The position numbers were made by a program, and so were the translations under genes. This document shows positions 42,335 through 50,578 of a DNA stretch of 53,530 nucleotides, piece after piece. This stretch comes from Clostridia bacterium (lineage in GTDB: Bacteria; Bacillota; Clostridia; Christensenellales; Aristaeellaceae), in the NCBI GenBank assembly GCA_017937505.1, contig JAGBDL010000142.1, positions 1-53,530 on the forward strand, in the 5' to 3' direction. Below the pieces are notes generated by a model, which saw nothing but the letters and a program-made list of their open reading frames with translations, had not been told where the DNA came from and searched no databases. The stretch's first letter is position 1. Every line of letters begins with the position of its first letter.

Positions 42335-44104
42335 ATGAGAGATTCAATTTCTTATACGAGATCAAACAAGATCCTCTTTACAAAGATGATCGAATACCTG
42401 CTTCCCACTATGCTGACCATGGCCGCGCTTTCACTGGATGAATTTGTGGACAGCATGATCGTATCCAATCTGCTGGGCAGCAGCGCCATGGCAGTCGTGG
42501 GTTTGGGTTCACCAATCACAATGTGCATCGCTGCCACGTATACGCTGCTGGGCAACGGTGGCGCTACGCTGTACGCGCTGTGCATCGGCAAGCGGGATAT
42601 GGACACTGCCGGCAAGGCATTTCGCCTGTCCATCATCACGGCGCTGGCCGTAGGCATCCTGTTCGTTCTGGCCGGCTTTGCGTTCTTCAACCCGCTGACC
42701 AATCTGCTTTGCAGCGACGCAAGCCTCCTGCCTGCCTTTAAACCCTATTTTCGCGGGCTCCTGATGACCGCGCCGTTCATCATCACCATCCTGACCCTGG
42801 TGGAGTTCCTGCCTCCCAGCGGCGTGCCGAAGATTGCCACGGCCATTAACCTGATTGCCAACGCCTTCAATATGCTGATGGACTATGTGTACATCAAGGT
42901 GTTCGGCATGGGCGTGGAAGGCGCGGCTTATGCTACCCTGACAGGATACGCCGTGGGCACTGTGCTGATTGCTTACCTTGTTCTTCGCCGCAGGGTGAAT
43001 ATCCCCAAGGCCAGCATCCGGCTCGGAGATTTCAGACTCATGGGCGAGGTGGTGGGTCTGGGCGGCCCCTCCGCCGTATCGCAGCTGGGCTTTGCGCTCA
43101 AATTCGCCTTCTGCAACTATCAGGCTGTGCTTTATGGCGGTGCTACCGGCGTGGTGGCTTATTCCTTGTGCAACCAGACAATCTCCATCGTGTCGATTTT
43201 TCTGGCGGCGCTGGTAGGTGCGTCCATGCCGCTGATCGCCGTGCTGCATGGCCAGCGCGATTTCCGCGGCGAAACCAACATGCTCAAAACCGTGATGCGC
43301 ATGAACGCCATTCTGGCAGGCGTATGCTTTGCGGCTTTCCTGTTGCTTGCCCGTCCTCTGGCGGGGCTGTATAACATCACAGATACGGCTGAAGTTGCGC
43401 TGGCTGTGAAGGCCGTGCGCATCTTTGCTGCCATGTATCTGTTCCGCGGATTCTATATGGTCTTCATGAAATACATGCAGGTGACCGGCCGGAAGGCATA
43501 CTCTATGTTCATCAGCGTGTTTGACGGCTTCGGCGGTATCATCCCCATCGCCTTCGTCCTAGGGCTTGCGCTGGGTCTGGACGGTCTGTGGTGGGCGTTC
43601 CCTATCACCAGTGCTTTGCTGCTGGTCATTGTGCTCCTTTGGAACCGCCGGATTGTCCGCCAATCGAATGGTCAGTTCAGCGGCTGGCTGCTGGAGCAGC
43701 GCGAGGACGAGGCTGAGGATGTGTTTGACGTAACCATCTTCGAGGATGGGCAGACCATCTCCGCCGCCAGCGAAGCGCTGATGGATTTCTGCATCGACCA
43801 CGGCATCGATAAGCGCAGCGCCACCTGTGCAGCGCTGAGCGTGGAGGAAATGGCGGTGTATACCCGCAATCGCCTGAACAAAAACGATTACATGGATATC
43901 CTTGCCCGCCTGTACGCGGATAAAATCGAGATTGATTTCAGAACCCTGGGCAATTCCTTCAACCCTCTCGTGGCCGTGCCGGAGGATATAGCGGAGAACA
44001 TCAAGGTGCTGCAGGGAATTGCCGGTAAGCTGGAATATGACTACATCATGGGCATGAACTGTACCCGGATTACCATTGCCAGAAAGGAAGTAAGTGCTGT
44101 ATGA
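42335..44104 (+). CDS. MATE-family transporter fused to an RsbW-like domain (copy 3)
   Basis: 589 residues; ATG 42335 behind AAAGGA. The MATE domain (about 15-440) begins KMIEYLLPTMLTMAALSLDEFVDSMI. The tail (about 455-589) has LSVEEMAVYTRNRLN at the N box (Tyr in place of the metal-binding Asn), FRTLGNSFNPLV at G1 (no Asp) and AENIKVLQGIAGKLEYDY at G2. It has probably lost kinase activity and may serve as a docking domain for STAS proteins. Its stop overlaps the start of the ATP-grasp ligase by 4 bases, so the two are made together. I infer that it exports the ligase product. Confidence 0.92.
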   Translation: MRDSISYTRSNKILFTKMIEYLLPTMLTMAALSLDEFVDSMIVSNLLGSSAMAVVGLGSPITMCIAATYTLLGNGGATLYALCIGKRDMDTAGKAFRLSIITALAVGILFVLAGFAFFNPLTNLLCSDASLLPAFKPYFRGLLMTAPFIITILTLVEFLPPSGVPKIATAINLIANAFNMLMDYVYIKVFGMGVEGAAYATLTGYAVGTVLIAYLVLRRRVNIPKASIRLGDFRLMGEVVGLGGPSAVSQLGFALKFAFCNYQAVLYGGATGVVAYSLCNQTISIVSIFLAALVGASMPLIAVLHGQRDFRGETNMLKTVMRMNAILAGVCFAAFLLLARPLAGLYNITDTAEVALAVKAVRIFAAMYLFRGFYMVFMKYMQVTGRKAYSMFISVFDGFGGIIPIAFVLGLALGLDGLWWAFPITSALLLVIVLLWNRRIVRQSNGQFSGWLLEQREDEAEDVFDVTIFEDGQTISAASEALMDFCIDHGIDKRSATCAALSVEEMAVYTRNRLNKNDYMDILARLYADKIEIDFRTLGNSFNPLVAVPEDIAENIKVLQGIAGKLEYDYIMGMNCTRITIARKEVSAV

Positions 44105-45792
44105 AGAAGCGAATTGTCATTGCCGAATATGTGTCCACCGGCTACAATATGGTGTACGATGTTCTGAGCCGGGGCTACGAGCCGGTGCTGCTGGACTGCC
44201 CCTATGTGGCCGAGCAGACGGATCTGGCGGATTTCCATGCGGGCCGTGATGCCGTGCGCGCCCGCCTGCCAGAGGGACTGATCCACATTCCGGAGAACAC
44301 AGATTACAGCGCTGTGCTGGAGCAGGTCCGGGCTCTTGATCCCATCCTGGTGATTGCAGGAAGCGAGTTCGGCGTGCCTTATGCGACACGTTTGGCAGCC
44401 GATCTGGGGCTGCCAGGCAATCCTGTCGACAAACTGAAGGCCATGACTGAAAAGGATTCCATGCATCAGGCGCTCAAGGAATATGGCATCCGTTATATCC
44501 GCGGGCAGGTTATCACCACCATTGAGGAAGCCAGAGCCTATTATCAGGAGCTGAATACCGAGCACGTGGTTGTCAAGCGCGTTCGCGGTGTGGGCACTCA
44601 GGGCGTTTACCTGTGCAAGGGCCTTGCGGAGGTGCTTGCAGCTGTGGAAAAGGAGCTGAACGCCGGCGTGCTCAGCGGCGGAGAATCCGTGGCGCTGTTG
44701 ATGCAGGAACGGATCATCGGCACGGAATACATCGTCAATACTGTGTCCTGCAATGGCAGGCACCGCGTGGCTTCCATCTGGCAGTACGACAAAGTCAAGA
44801 TGGCCAACGGAACCAACGCCTACAATTATGCCCAGACGGTGAACAGGCTGGACGTTGGCCATTCGCGTCTGGTCAGCTATGCCTTTGATGTGCTGGATGC
44901 CATCGGCATCAAATATGGCCCGGTGCATGGCGAATTCATGATCGACGAGCATGGACCGGTGCTGATCGAAGTCAACTGCCGTCCCATGGGCGGCGGCATG
45001 AGCCGCAAATTTGTGGAGCAGCTGTTTGGCCATCATGAAACGGACTGTGCGCTGGATGCCTATCTGAATCCGGACAAGTTCGAAGAGGAGATGAACAAGC
45101 CTTATCGTCCGCTGCGCAAGGGGGCCATGAAATTCTTCATCCTGCCTCGCGACGTCGCTGCGGAAACCACGCCCATCGTGCCCATCAGCAAGCGGCTCAA
45201 AAGCTTCCACAAGGGGCTTTTTGACCGCGTTGGGCGGGAGCTGCTGATCACGCAGACGAAGAATTTGGAAACGACTGGCGGCATGGTGTATTTGATTCAT
45301 CCGGATGAACAGGTAGTCATCGACGAATGCAATCTGCTGCATACCATTGAAATGAAATACCCGGACATCCTGTTCCAGCAAAACAGCGAAAGCGACGGTT
45401 TCTCCGTCCCCAGGGCGGACATTGCCGCCATCATGAAGGAAATGCGCTGCGGCGGCGGCACGCTGGTGTTCAGCGATACCGACGTGCAGGTGGAAGGCGC
45501 CACCGTGATCAGCGAAAAGGAGCTGCGAGATGCCTATGACAGCTATGAACGGGGCATTCTGGATCTGAGCAAGCCCGAGACATTCGCCGATCTGGAAATC
45601 GTGATCCGGCAGATTTACGAGTTTGCTGACAAAATCCGCGAAAACGGCCGCATCATCATTCCCGAGAGCACCTATGCCAACCTTCCCTACGGTATGGAGG
45701 GCATGGAAATTCTGCTGCGGATCACCGGCCTGCGCATTGAAACGCCCCATGCAGGCATGAAAAACGTACTGGTCGCCTCTGTCGAAAGATAA
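44101..45792 (+). CDS. ATP-grasp ligase (amino-acid/peptide ligase-like)
   Basis: A 563-residue enzyme overlapping the MATE-RsbW gene by ATGA. The N-terminal Rossmann-like domain (about 1-100, KKRIVIAEYVSTGYNMVYDV) is followed by the ATP-grasp fold (about 120-315) with VVVKRVRGVGTQG (lysine loop) and HGEFMIDEHGPVLIEVNCRP (magnesium-binding Glu and Asn). About 230 C-terminal residues follow, more than in BacD-type dipeptide ligases. ATP-grasp enzymes join a carboxylate to an amine through an acyl phosphate. A ligase coupled to an exporter resembles the bacilysin-type arrangement of synthesis plus self-protection, but the substrates are unknown. Confidence 0.85.
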   Translation: MKKRIVIAEYVSTGYNMVYDVLSRGYEPVLLDCPYVAEQTDLADFHAGRDAVRARLPEGLIHIPENTDYSAVLEQVRALDPILVIAGSEFGVPYATRLAADLGLPGNPVDKLKAMTEKDSMHQALKEYGIRYIRGQVITTIEEARAYYQELNTEHVVVKRVRGVGTQGVYLCKGLAEVLAAVEKELNAGVLSGGESVALLMQERIIGTEYIVNTVSCNGRHRVASIWQYDKVKMANGTNAYNYAQTVNRLDVGHSRLVSYAFDVLDAIGIKYGPVHGEFMIDEHGPVLIEVNCRPMGGGMSRKFVEQLFGHHETDCALDAYLNPDKFEEEMNKPYRPLRKGAMKFFILPRDVAAETTPIVPISKRLKSFHKGLFDRVGRELLITQTKNLETTGGMVYLIHPDEQVVIDECNLLHTIEMKYPDILFQQNSESDGFSVPRADIAAIMKEMRCGGGTLVFSDTDVQVEGATVISEKELRDAYDSYERGILDLSKPETFADLEIVIRQIYEFADKIRENGRIIIPESTYANLPYGMEGMEILLRITGLRIETPHAGMKNVLVASVER

Positions 45793-45820
45793 TCAAGACT
45801 TTTCAAAGGAGAGAATCACC

Positions 45821-46117
45821 ATGACTGTTGACAAAAAGCTCACCGGAACCGAACTGATTATCGCGCTTGCCGGCCGCCTGGATACAACCACTGCGCCTCA
45901 GCTGGAAGCAGAGCTGAAGGCGAATCTTCCGGGCGTAGAACATCTGGTGCTGGATTTTGCTGCGCTGGATTATCTGTCTTCAGCTGGCCTGCGCGTGCTG
46001 CTGGCGGCCCAGAAGCAGATGAACAAACAGGGCGATATGGTGGTGCGCAGCGTGAACGAGACCATTGCCGAGATCTTTGAGGTGACGGGCTTCAGTGATA
46101 TTCTGACGATTGAGTAA
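45821..46117 (+). CDS. STAS-domain protein 3
   Basis: 98 residues, RsbV-like, with Ser54 as predicted phospho-acceptor; AAAGGAGAG precedes the ATG. Very close to STAS 2 from residue 38 on. It lies 28 bp after the ligase and its stop is directly followed by the phosphatase start (46119). This is the usual position for the antagonist in an RsbV-RsbU-RsbW set, so this copy is the most likely cognate partner of the phosphatase and free kinase downstream. Confidence 0.9.
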   Translation: MTVDKKLTGTELIIALAGRLDTTTAPQLEAELKANLPGVEHLVLDFAALDYLSSAGLRVLLAAQKQMNKQGDMVVRSVNETIAEIFEVTGFSDILTIE

Positions 46118-46118
46118 C

Positions 46119-47963
46119 ATGATGAAAAGTAAGAATAAGAGGATTTCTCAGTCTTTTCTTCGCTGGCTGCTGGTTCTGGTCTCCGTTGCTTTTCTGGCCA
46201 CTACGGTTTTTCTGTGGATAATTCAGACCAGATTGTCAGAAGAAAATGCCATCAGCCTGCTGGCATTGAATCTCTCCGATGTGCGGGAAGACGTCAGCGA
46301 TGCGTCTGACGAGAATCTGCTCAAGTTGACCCATCACGTGGCGGATGATCTGAATCGGATGAAAACCATCGACAATGCAGTGTTGCAAGAATTGGTCAAT
46401 CGGTACGACATCACGGAGATCAACGTCATCAACGAAGAGGGCATCATTTTTGCAACAACCCATCCGGATTTCATGGGCTATGATATGCGCAACGGAGAAC
46501 AATCCGCTGAGTTCATCGGCCTGTTTTATGGAAGTACGGAATACGTGCAGGATTACCGGCCAACAACGTATGATCCGTCCCTTTTCCGCAAGTATGCCGG
46601 TGTGAGACTGCAGCGCGGCGGTTTTGTTCAGGTTGGTTACGGTGCGGAACGTTTCCAGCAGGATATTGACGAGTTTGTTGTGGGCGTCACCCGCAACCGT
46701 CATGTAGGTTCCGGCGGATGCATCATTATCGTGGATGAAGCGTGGAATATCGTCAGCGACCGCATGGGCAACGAGGGAAAGAATCTGGATGTGACAGGTT
46801 TGTGGATTGACACAAGCTCCATGCCGGAAAACAAGGTCTTTGTTGCCGACGTCTATGGCCAAAGCTGCTACTGCATGTATCAGTCGGTCGAAGGTTATTG
46901 TATTGTCGCTGTGATGCCCCGCAGCGAGGCTGCGCTGTCGCGCAATGTGTCCGTGGGCGTGACCACGGCCATGCAGATTATGGTGTTCGCCGCGCTGTTC
47001 ATCATGGTCTTTATGCTGGTCAAGCGGCTGGTGGTGAACAACATTTATCAGATCAATGATTCGCTTTCTGCCATCACCGAGGGCAAGCTGGATACCGTGG
47101 TCAACGTTCGCTCCCATGTGGAGTTTGACGAACTGTCCAACGACATCAACTCCACCGTAGACACCTTGAAGCGCTATATTGCCGACGCGGCTGCCCGTAT
47201 TGATGCGGAGCTGGCCTTTGCCAAGGCGATTCAGCATTCTGCGATGCCCTCTGTATTTCCGCCGTATCCCGGCAGGAAGGAATTCGATATCCATGCAGCC
47301 ATGTTCACGGCTAAAGAGGTGGGCGGCGACTTCTATGATTTCTACTTTGTGGATGAAGATACGCTGGCTTTTCTGATTGCAGATGTATCCGGAAAGGGCA
47401 TTCCAGCAGCCATGTTCATGATGCAGTCCAAAGCGCTGCTCAAGAGCTGCGCTGAATCCGGGATGAGCGTGGAAGCGGTGTTTACCACGGCCAATGCCAA
47501 GCTCTGTGAGGGTAATGAGGCGGGCATGTTCGTTACTGCTTGGATGGGCCTTTTGAACGTAAAGACCGGCCAGCTGACCTTTGCCAATGCGGGCCATAAT
47601 CCGCCGCTGCTGCGCCGGGCAGACGGCAGTTTTGAGTATCTCAAATCCAGAGCCGGCTTTGTGTTGGCGGGCATGGAAGGTATCCGCTATCGCAAAAATG
47701 AACTTCAACTCAATCCCGGCGATCAGATTTACCTCTATACCGATGGCGTAACAGAAGCGACGGACGCTGCGCAGACGCTTTACGGCGAACAGCGGCTGCT
47801 GGATCTGCTCAATGCGCATCATGGTGCCTGTGCAAAAGCAATCTGTGAAGCTGTGAAGGCGGACGTGGATACTTTTGTGGGCGAAGCGGAGCAATTCGAC
47901 GATATAACCATGCTCTGCCTGAATTATGCAGGTTCCTGCGTGCATGAGGAGGTGGATGCATGA
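46119..47963 (+). CDS. Membrane PP2C phosphatase with extracellular Cache sensor (RsbU/SpoIIE type)
   Basis: 614 residues from ATG 46119 (46122 is also possible; no clear ribosome site, probably coupled to STAS 3). Order: membrane helix about 15-35, extracellular double-Cache sensor about 36-285 (ITEINVINEEGIIFATTHPDF; VGSGGCIIIVDEAWNIV), second helix about 287-310, HAMP about 310-365, then PP2C/SpoIIE domain about 380-614. The catalytic domain keeps EVGGDFYDFYF, DVSGKGIPAAMFM, AGHNPPLL and FDDITMLCL, with the Asp residues that bind metal. Such enzymes dephosphorylate STAS proteins on sensing a ligand. The stop overlaps the RsbW gene by 4 bases. Confidence 0.95.
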   Translation: MMKSKNKRISQSFLRWLLVLVSVAFLATTVFLWIIQTRLSEENAISLLALNLSDVREDVSDASDENLLKLTHHVADDLNRMKTIDNAVLQELVNRYDITEINVINEEGIIFATTHPDFMGYDMRNGEQSAEFIGLFYGSTEYVQDYRPTTYDPSLFRKYAGVRLQRGGFVQVGYGAERFQQDIDEFVVGVTRNRHVGSGGCIIIVDEAWNIVSDRMGNEGKNLDVTGLWIDTSSMPENKVFVADVYGQSCYCMYQSVEGYCIVAVMPRSEAALSRNVSVGVTTAMQIMVFAALFIMVFMLVKRLVVNNIYQINDSLSAITEGKLDTVVNVRSHVEFDELSNDINSTVDTLKRYIADAAARIDAELAFAKAIQHSAMPSVFPPYPGRKEFDIHAAMFTAKEVGGDFYDFYFVDEDTLAFLIADVSGKGIPAAMFMMQSKALLKSCAESGMSVEAVFTTANAKLCEGNEAGMFVTAWMGLLNVKTGQLTFANAGHNPPLLRRADGSFEYLKSRAGFVLAGMEGIRYRKNELQLNPGDQIYLYTDGVTEATDAAQTLYGEQRLLDLLNAHHGACAKAICEAVKADVDTFVGEAEQFDDITMLCLNYAGSCVHEEVDA

Positions 47964-48373
47964 AGGAGATAACCCTTGCTGCAACGGTGGAGAATATCGA
48001 AGTGGTGACGGATTTCGTGAATGAACAGCTGGAGGCGATGGAGTGCCCGATGAAGGCACAGATGCTGATTGGCATTGCCATTGATGAGCTGTTCGGAAAT
48101 ATTGCCCACTATGCCTATACCCCCGACGTGGGGGAGGCCACCGTCCGCGTGGAGGTCACCGAAAACCCGCTGAGCGTCGTCATCACCTTCATCGACGGCG
48201 GCGTGCCCTATGATCCTCTTGCCACCGAGGACCCGGATACCACCCTTTCTGCTGAGGAGCGCGATATCGGCGGGCTGGGTATCTTCATGGTAAAGAAAAG
48301 CATGGATGAGATTACCTACCGCTATGAGGGCGGCAAGAACGTCCTGTCCATTCGAAAGAGAATCGGGAACTGA
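47960..48373 (+). CDS. RsbW-like serine kinase (free HATPase)
   Basis: 137 residues; ATG 47960 overlaps the phosphatase stop (ATGA). All ATP-site boxes are present: IAIDELFGNIAHYAY (N box, Glu43 and Asn47), FIDGGVPYDP (G1) and DIGGLGIFMVKKSMDE (G2). RsbW-type kinases phosphorylate and bind STAS antagonists. No sigma factor gene lies nearby, so the usual third partner is missing. The only other clients in the window are the transporter tails. This suggests that the kinase sets the phosphorylation state of the three STAS proteins. Confidence 0.93.
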   Translation: MKEITLAATVENIEVVTDFVNEQLEAMECPMKAQMLIGIAIDELFGNIAHYAYTPDVGEATVRVEVTENPLSVVITFIDGGVPYDPLATEDPDTTLSAEERDIGGLGIFMVKKSMDEITYRYEGGKNVLSIRKRIGN

Positions 48374-48377
48374 TCGT

Positions 48378-48509
48378 ATGAGCAACACTATACTTCGCAA
48401 AATGCGTCTTGACCGCATCCTTGCCGCCATTGAGCCGGGCATGTTTGCCACCTGTGAACTGCATGACCTGAATGGCTCCTTTGAACTGGTTATCGCGGTC
48501 GGAGAATAA
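48378..48509 (+). CDS. Small protein of unknown function
   Basis: A 43-residue reading frame starting at ATG 48378, 4 bp after the RsbW stop, and ending TAA 48507-48509. Sequence features: SNTILRKMRLDRILAAIEP then an ELHDLNGSFELVIAVGE end. No ribosome site beyond the upstream gene end, no membrane segment. It may be a real small partner, or the residue of a truncated gene. I do not recognise it. Confidence 0.35.
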   Translation: MSNTILRKMRLDRILAAIEPGMFATCELHDLNGSFELVIAVGE

Positions 48510-48552
48510 TCTCTAAATATAAGCCTGCATCAGTCGTTGCACTGAACAGAAT

Positions 48553-48558
48553 AGGAGG
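48553..48558 (+). promoter_or_regulatory. Ribosome binding site pointing to a CTG start
   Basis: AGGAGG lies exactly 8 bases before CTG 48567, which opens a signal-peptide reading frame. An ATG 2 bases after the site is too close and leads into a different frame. A TGA sits two codons upstream of the CTG, so no earlier start exists in this frame. Confidence 0.6.
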
Positions 48559-48566
48559 AATGAACC

Positions 48567-49766
48567 CTGAAGAAGAACCTGTTTGCCCTTATACTGTCCC
48601 TTTGCCTGCTGCTGGCCGCTTTCCCGGTCTGCGCCGAAGAAGCCGTTGAGGTTGATCTCACCCTGGATGGCTACGGCGAGCTGGGCGGCATGCTGTCCGT
48701 CATTGACGCCTATGAAACGTTTGAAACCGGCGGCTACGGCTTCATTGCCACGCCCGGTCAGACCATTGGCGAGGTGCTGGAGAACAGCGGCATCGTATCC
48801 GTGGAGCCTGTGCTGGAAGGCGACGAGTTTGAGGGCTGGATGGAGGTCACTGTGGCCGTTACCGTGGATGAGGACGGCTTTGAATGGCAGGAATATAGCC
48901 TGATTCCCGATGCGATCTACACGACCGAGGAGCTGCTGGCGCTGACCATCCCCGAATACAGCGTGATGTACGTCGCCAAGTGGGCCAGCACTCCGGCCGA
49001 GGACTACTACGCCCTCTACGAGGCGGAAACCATCGTCATGTCCAGCATCACCCTGCTCACCGGCGAGGGCGTTATGGTGAAAAACAGTGAGGAAGGCCCG
49101 TATGAAGCCGCTATGAGCGTGGCGACGGTTGAGCCCGGCCAGACCTTCGGGGAGGTGCTGGAGCTGGATGCCATCGCTGCCATGAACGCAGAGGGAAAGC
49201 TGTTTGCCGGCTGGACGGTTTACGAATACAATATTGATGCCATGGAAACCTCCGAAACCTGTGTGGAAGAGGAAGGCGTGCTGTGCTTTGAGGTGTTTGA
49301 GGACTATCATATGGTGCTGCGGGAGTATACGCTCTGCCATGAGCTGATTTCCACCGAAGAGCTGGCTGAGATCGTCTGTGAGGAAACGGATCATGTTGTG
49401 ATCGCTGGCTGGATGACTGCAGAAGAGTACGTGTCTTTCATCAAGGAACAGGCGGATACCATTAAGGTTTCCTTGGAACAGGATGAGCTGACCCAGACCG
49501 ACATGAACATGAAATCCGAAGAGCTGCGCGCTCTGTGGGATAGGACGCTGAATCTGCTGCTGGATGAAGCGAAGAATGAACTGGCTGAGACCGAAATGGA
49601 GCAGCTTGCCGCAGAGCAGAGCGCATGGACTGCCGACACGGAGACAGCTATTGAGGCGGCTGGAAAGGAATTCGAAGGCGGTTCTATGTATGCGCTGATT
49701 GTGAACAGCGAGGCTGCAAGGCTGACGGAAGAGCGTGTTTTCCAGCTTTTCGAACTGCTGAAGTAA
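48567..49766 (+). CDS. Secreted protein with C-terminal LprI-like (DUF1311) domain
   Basis: 399 residues if started at CTG 48567. The next ATG is 48690, which would delete the signal peptide (KKNLFALILSLCLLLAAFPVCA). The middle part (about 25-290) is acidic, with two similar repeats, each with a G-x-T-(I/F)-GEVLE segment and a following FEGW or FAGW. It resembles Gram-positive surface repeats. The last 95 residues (LRALWDRTLNLLLDEAKNEL and EFEGGSMYALIVNSEAARLT) match the LprI/DUF1311 family, whose founding member is a lysozyme-binding lipoprotein. It lies before two cell-wall hydrolase genes, so a role in envelope protection is plausible. The use of CTG is unusual. Confidence 0.7.
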   Translation: MKKNLFALILSLCLLLAAFPVCAEEAVEVDLTLDGYGELGGMLSVIDAYETFETGGYGFIATPGQTIGEVLENSGIVSVEPVLEGDEFEGWMEVTVAVTVDEDGFEWQEYSLIPDAIYTTEELLALTIPEYSVMYVAKWASTPAEDYYALYEAETIVMSSITLLTGEGVMVKNSEEGPYEAAMSVATVEPGQTFGEVLELDAIAAMNAEGKLFAGWTVYEYNIDAMETSETCVEEEGVLCFEVFEDYHMVLREYTLCHELISTEELAEIVCEETDHVVIAGWMTAEEYVSFIKEQADTIKVSLEQDELTQTDMNMKSEELRALWDRTLNLLLDEAKNELAETEMEQLAAEQSAWTADTETAIEAAGKEFEGGSMYALIVNSEAARLTEERVFQLFELLK

Positions 49767-49850
49767 CAGTATTTTGATTACATTATAATTGGAATACAAT
49801 CATCAAGCGAACGCAGTTGTCTATACATACAGAGGCGATCAGAAATAATC

Positions 49851-50519
49851 GTGAATAACATAAGAAGCTTTAGCTGGACGGTGATATGTCTGGCAGTGGT
49901 CGTAGGGCTGGGCGGCATAGTTGTGTGGAACTGGTTGAGCGGTGTGGAAGCCAGTGCAGCATGGTCAGCGGCAGACAAGCCGCCAGTACTGCTGGTGAAT
50001 GCGCAGAATCCGCTGCCCGAAGGCTTTGAGCCTGGGGAACTGGTCAACCTCTACGAGCAGAAGCGTCATTTTCTGCTCGCAAGCAGCGATCTGTATCTGG
50101 AACGAGAGACCTTTGAAGCCGCAAACCGGATGTTCAAGCAGGCGGAGGACGAGAACCTCAACGGCTTTATCCTTACCAGCGGTTACCGCAGTGCAGAGAA
50201 ACAGGCAGAGGTTTTCGCGGAATCCCCGGAAAACACCGCGCAGGAACCGGGATACAGCGAGCATCAGACGGGTATGGTGTTTGATGTAACGGCATACAGC
50301 GACGACGGCAGTTTTGAAAGCACCGAGCAGTTTGAGTGGCTGGAAGAGCATTGCTGGCAATATGGGTTTATTCTCCGCTATCCCGAGGGGAAGGAATCGA
50401 TTACCGGGATTGACTATGAGCCGTGGCATTACCGCTATGTTGGCAAGGAGGCTGCGGCCATTATCCATGAAACCGGATGGACGCTGGAGGAATACTGCGA
50501 AAACTGTTCCATGCTTTAG
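49851..50519 (+). CDS. VanY-family D-Ala-D-Ala carboxypeptidase
   Basis: 222 residues starting at GTG 49851 with AGAGG upstream. An N-terminal membrane segment (about 8-30) anchors a zinc peptidase: SGYRS (about 112-116), YSEHQTGMVFDVTAY (His and Asp ligands) and EPWHYRYVG (second His) are the VanY/LdcB signature. Such enzymes trim the C-terminal D-amino acid from peptidoglycan stem peptides. The neighbours are an LprI-like protein and an amidase, giving an envelope group. Confidence 0.92.
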   Translation: MNNIRSFSWTVICLAVVVGLGGIVVWNWLSGVEASAAWSAADKPPVLLVNAQNPLPEGFEPGELVNLYEQKRHFLLASSDLYLERETFEAANRMFKQAEDENLNGFILTSGYRSAEKQAEVFAESPENTAQEPGYSEHQTGMVFDVTAYSDDGSFESTEQFEWLEEHCWQYGFILRYPEGKESITGIDYEPWHYRYVGKEAAAIIHETGWTLEEYCENCSML

Positions 50520-50578
50520 CAGAAAAAGGGCGGAAGTGTGGGGAACACAGATACACTGACGAAGGAGAAGAACCGATA

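Noticed and set aside
44041..45750. Minus-strand frame opposite the ATP-grasp ligase
   Set aside because: Antisense of conserved ATP-grasp motifs, no ribosome site and no domain features.
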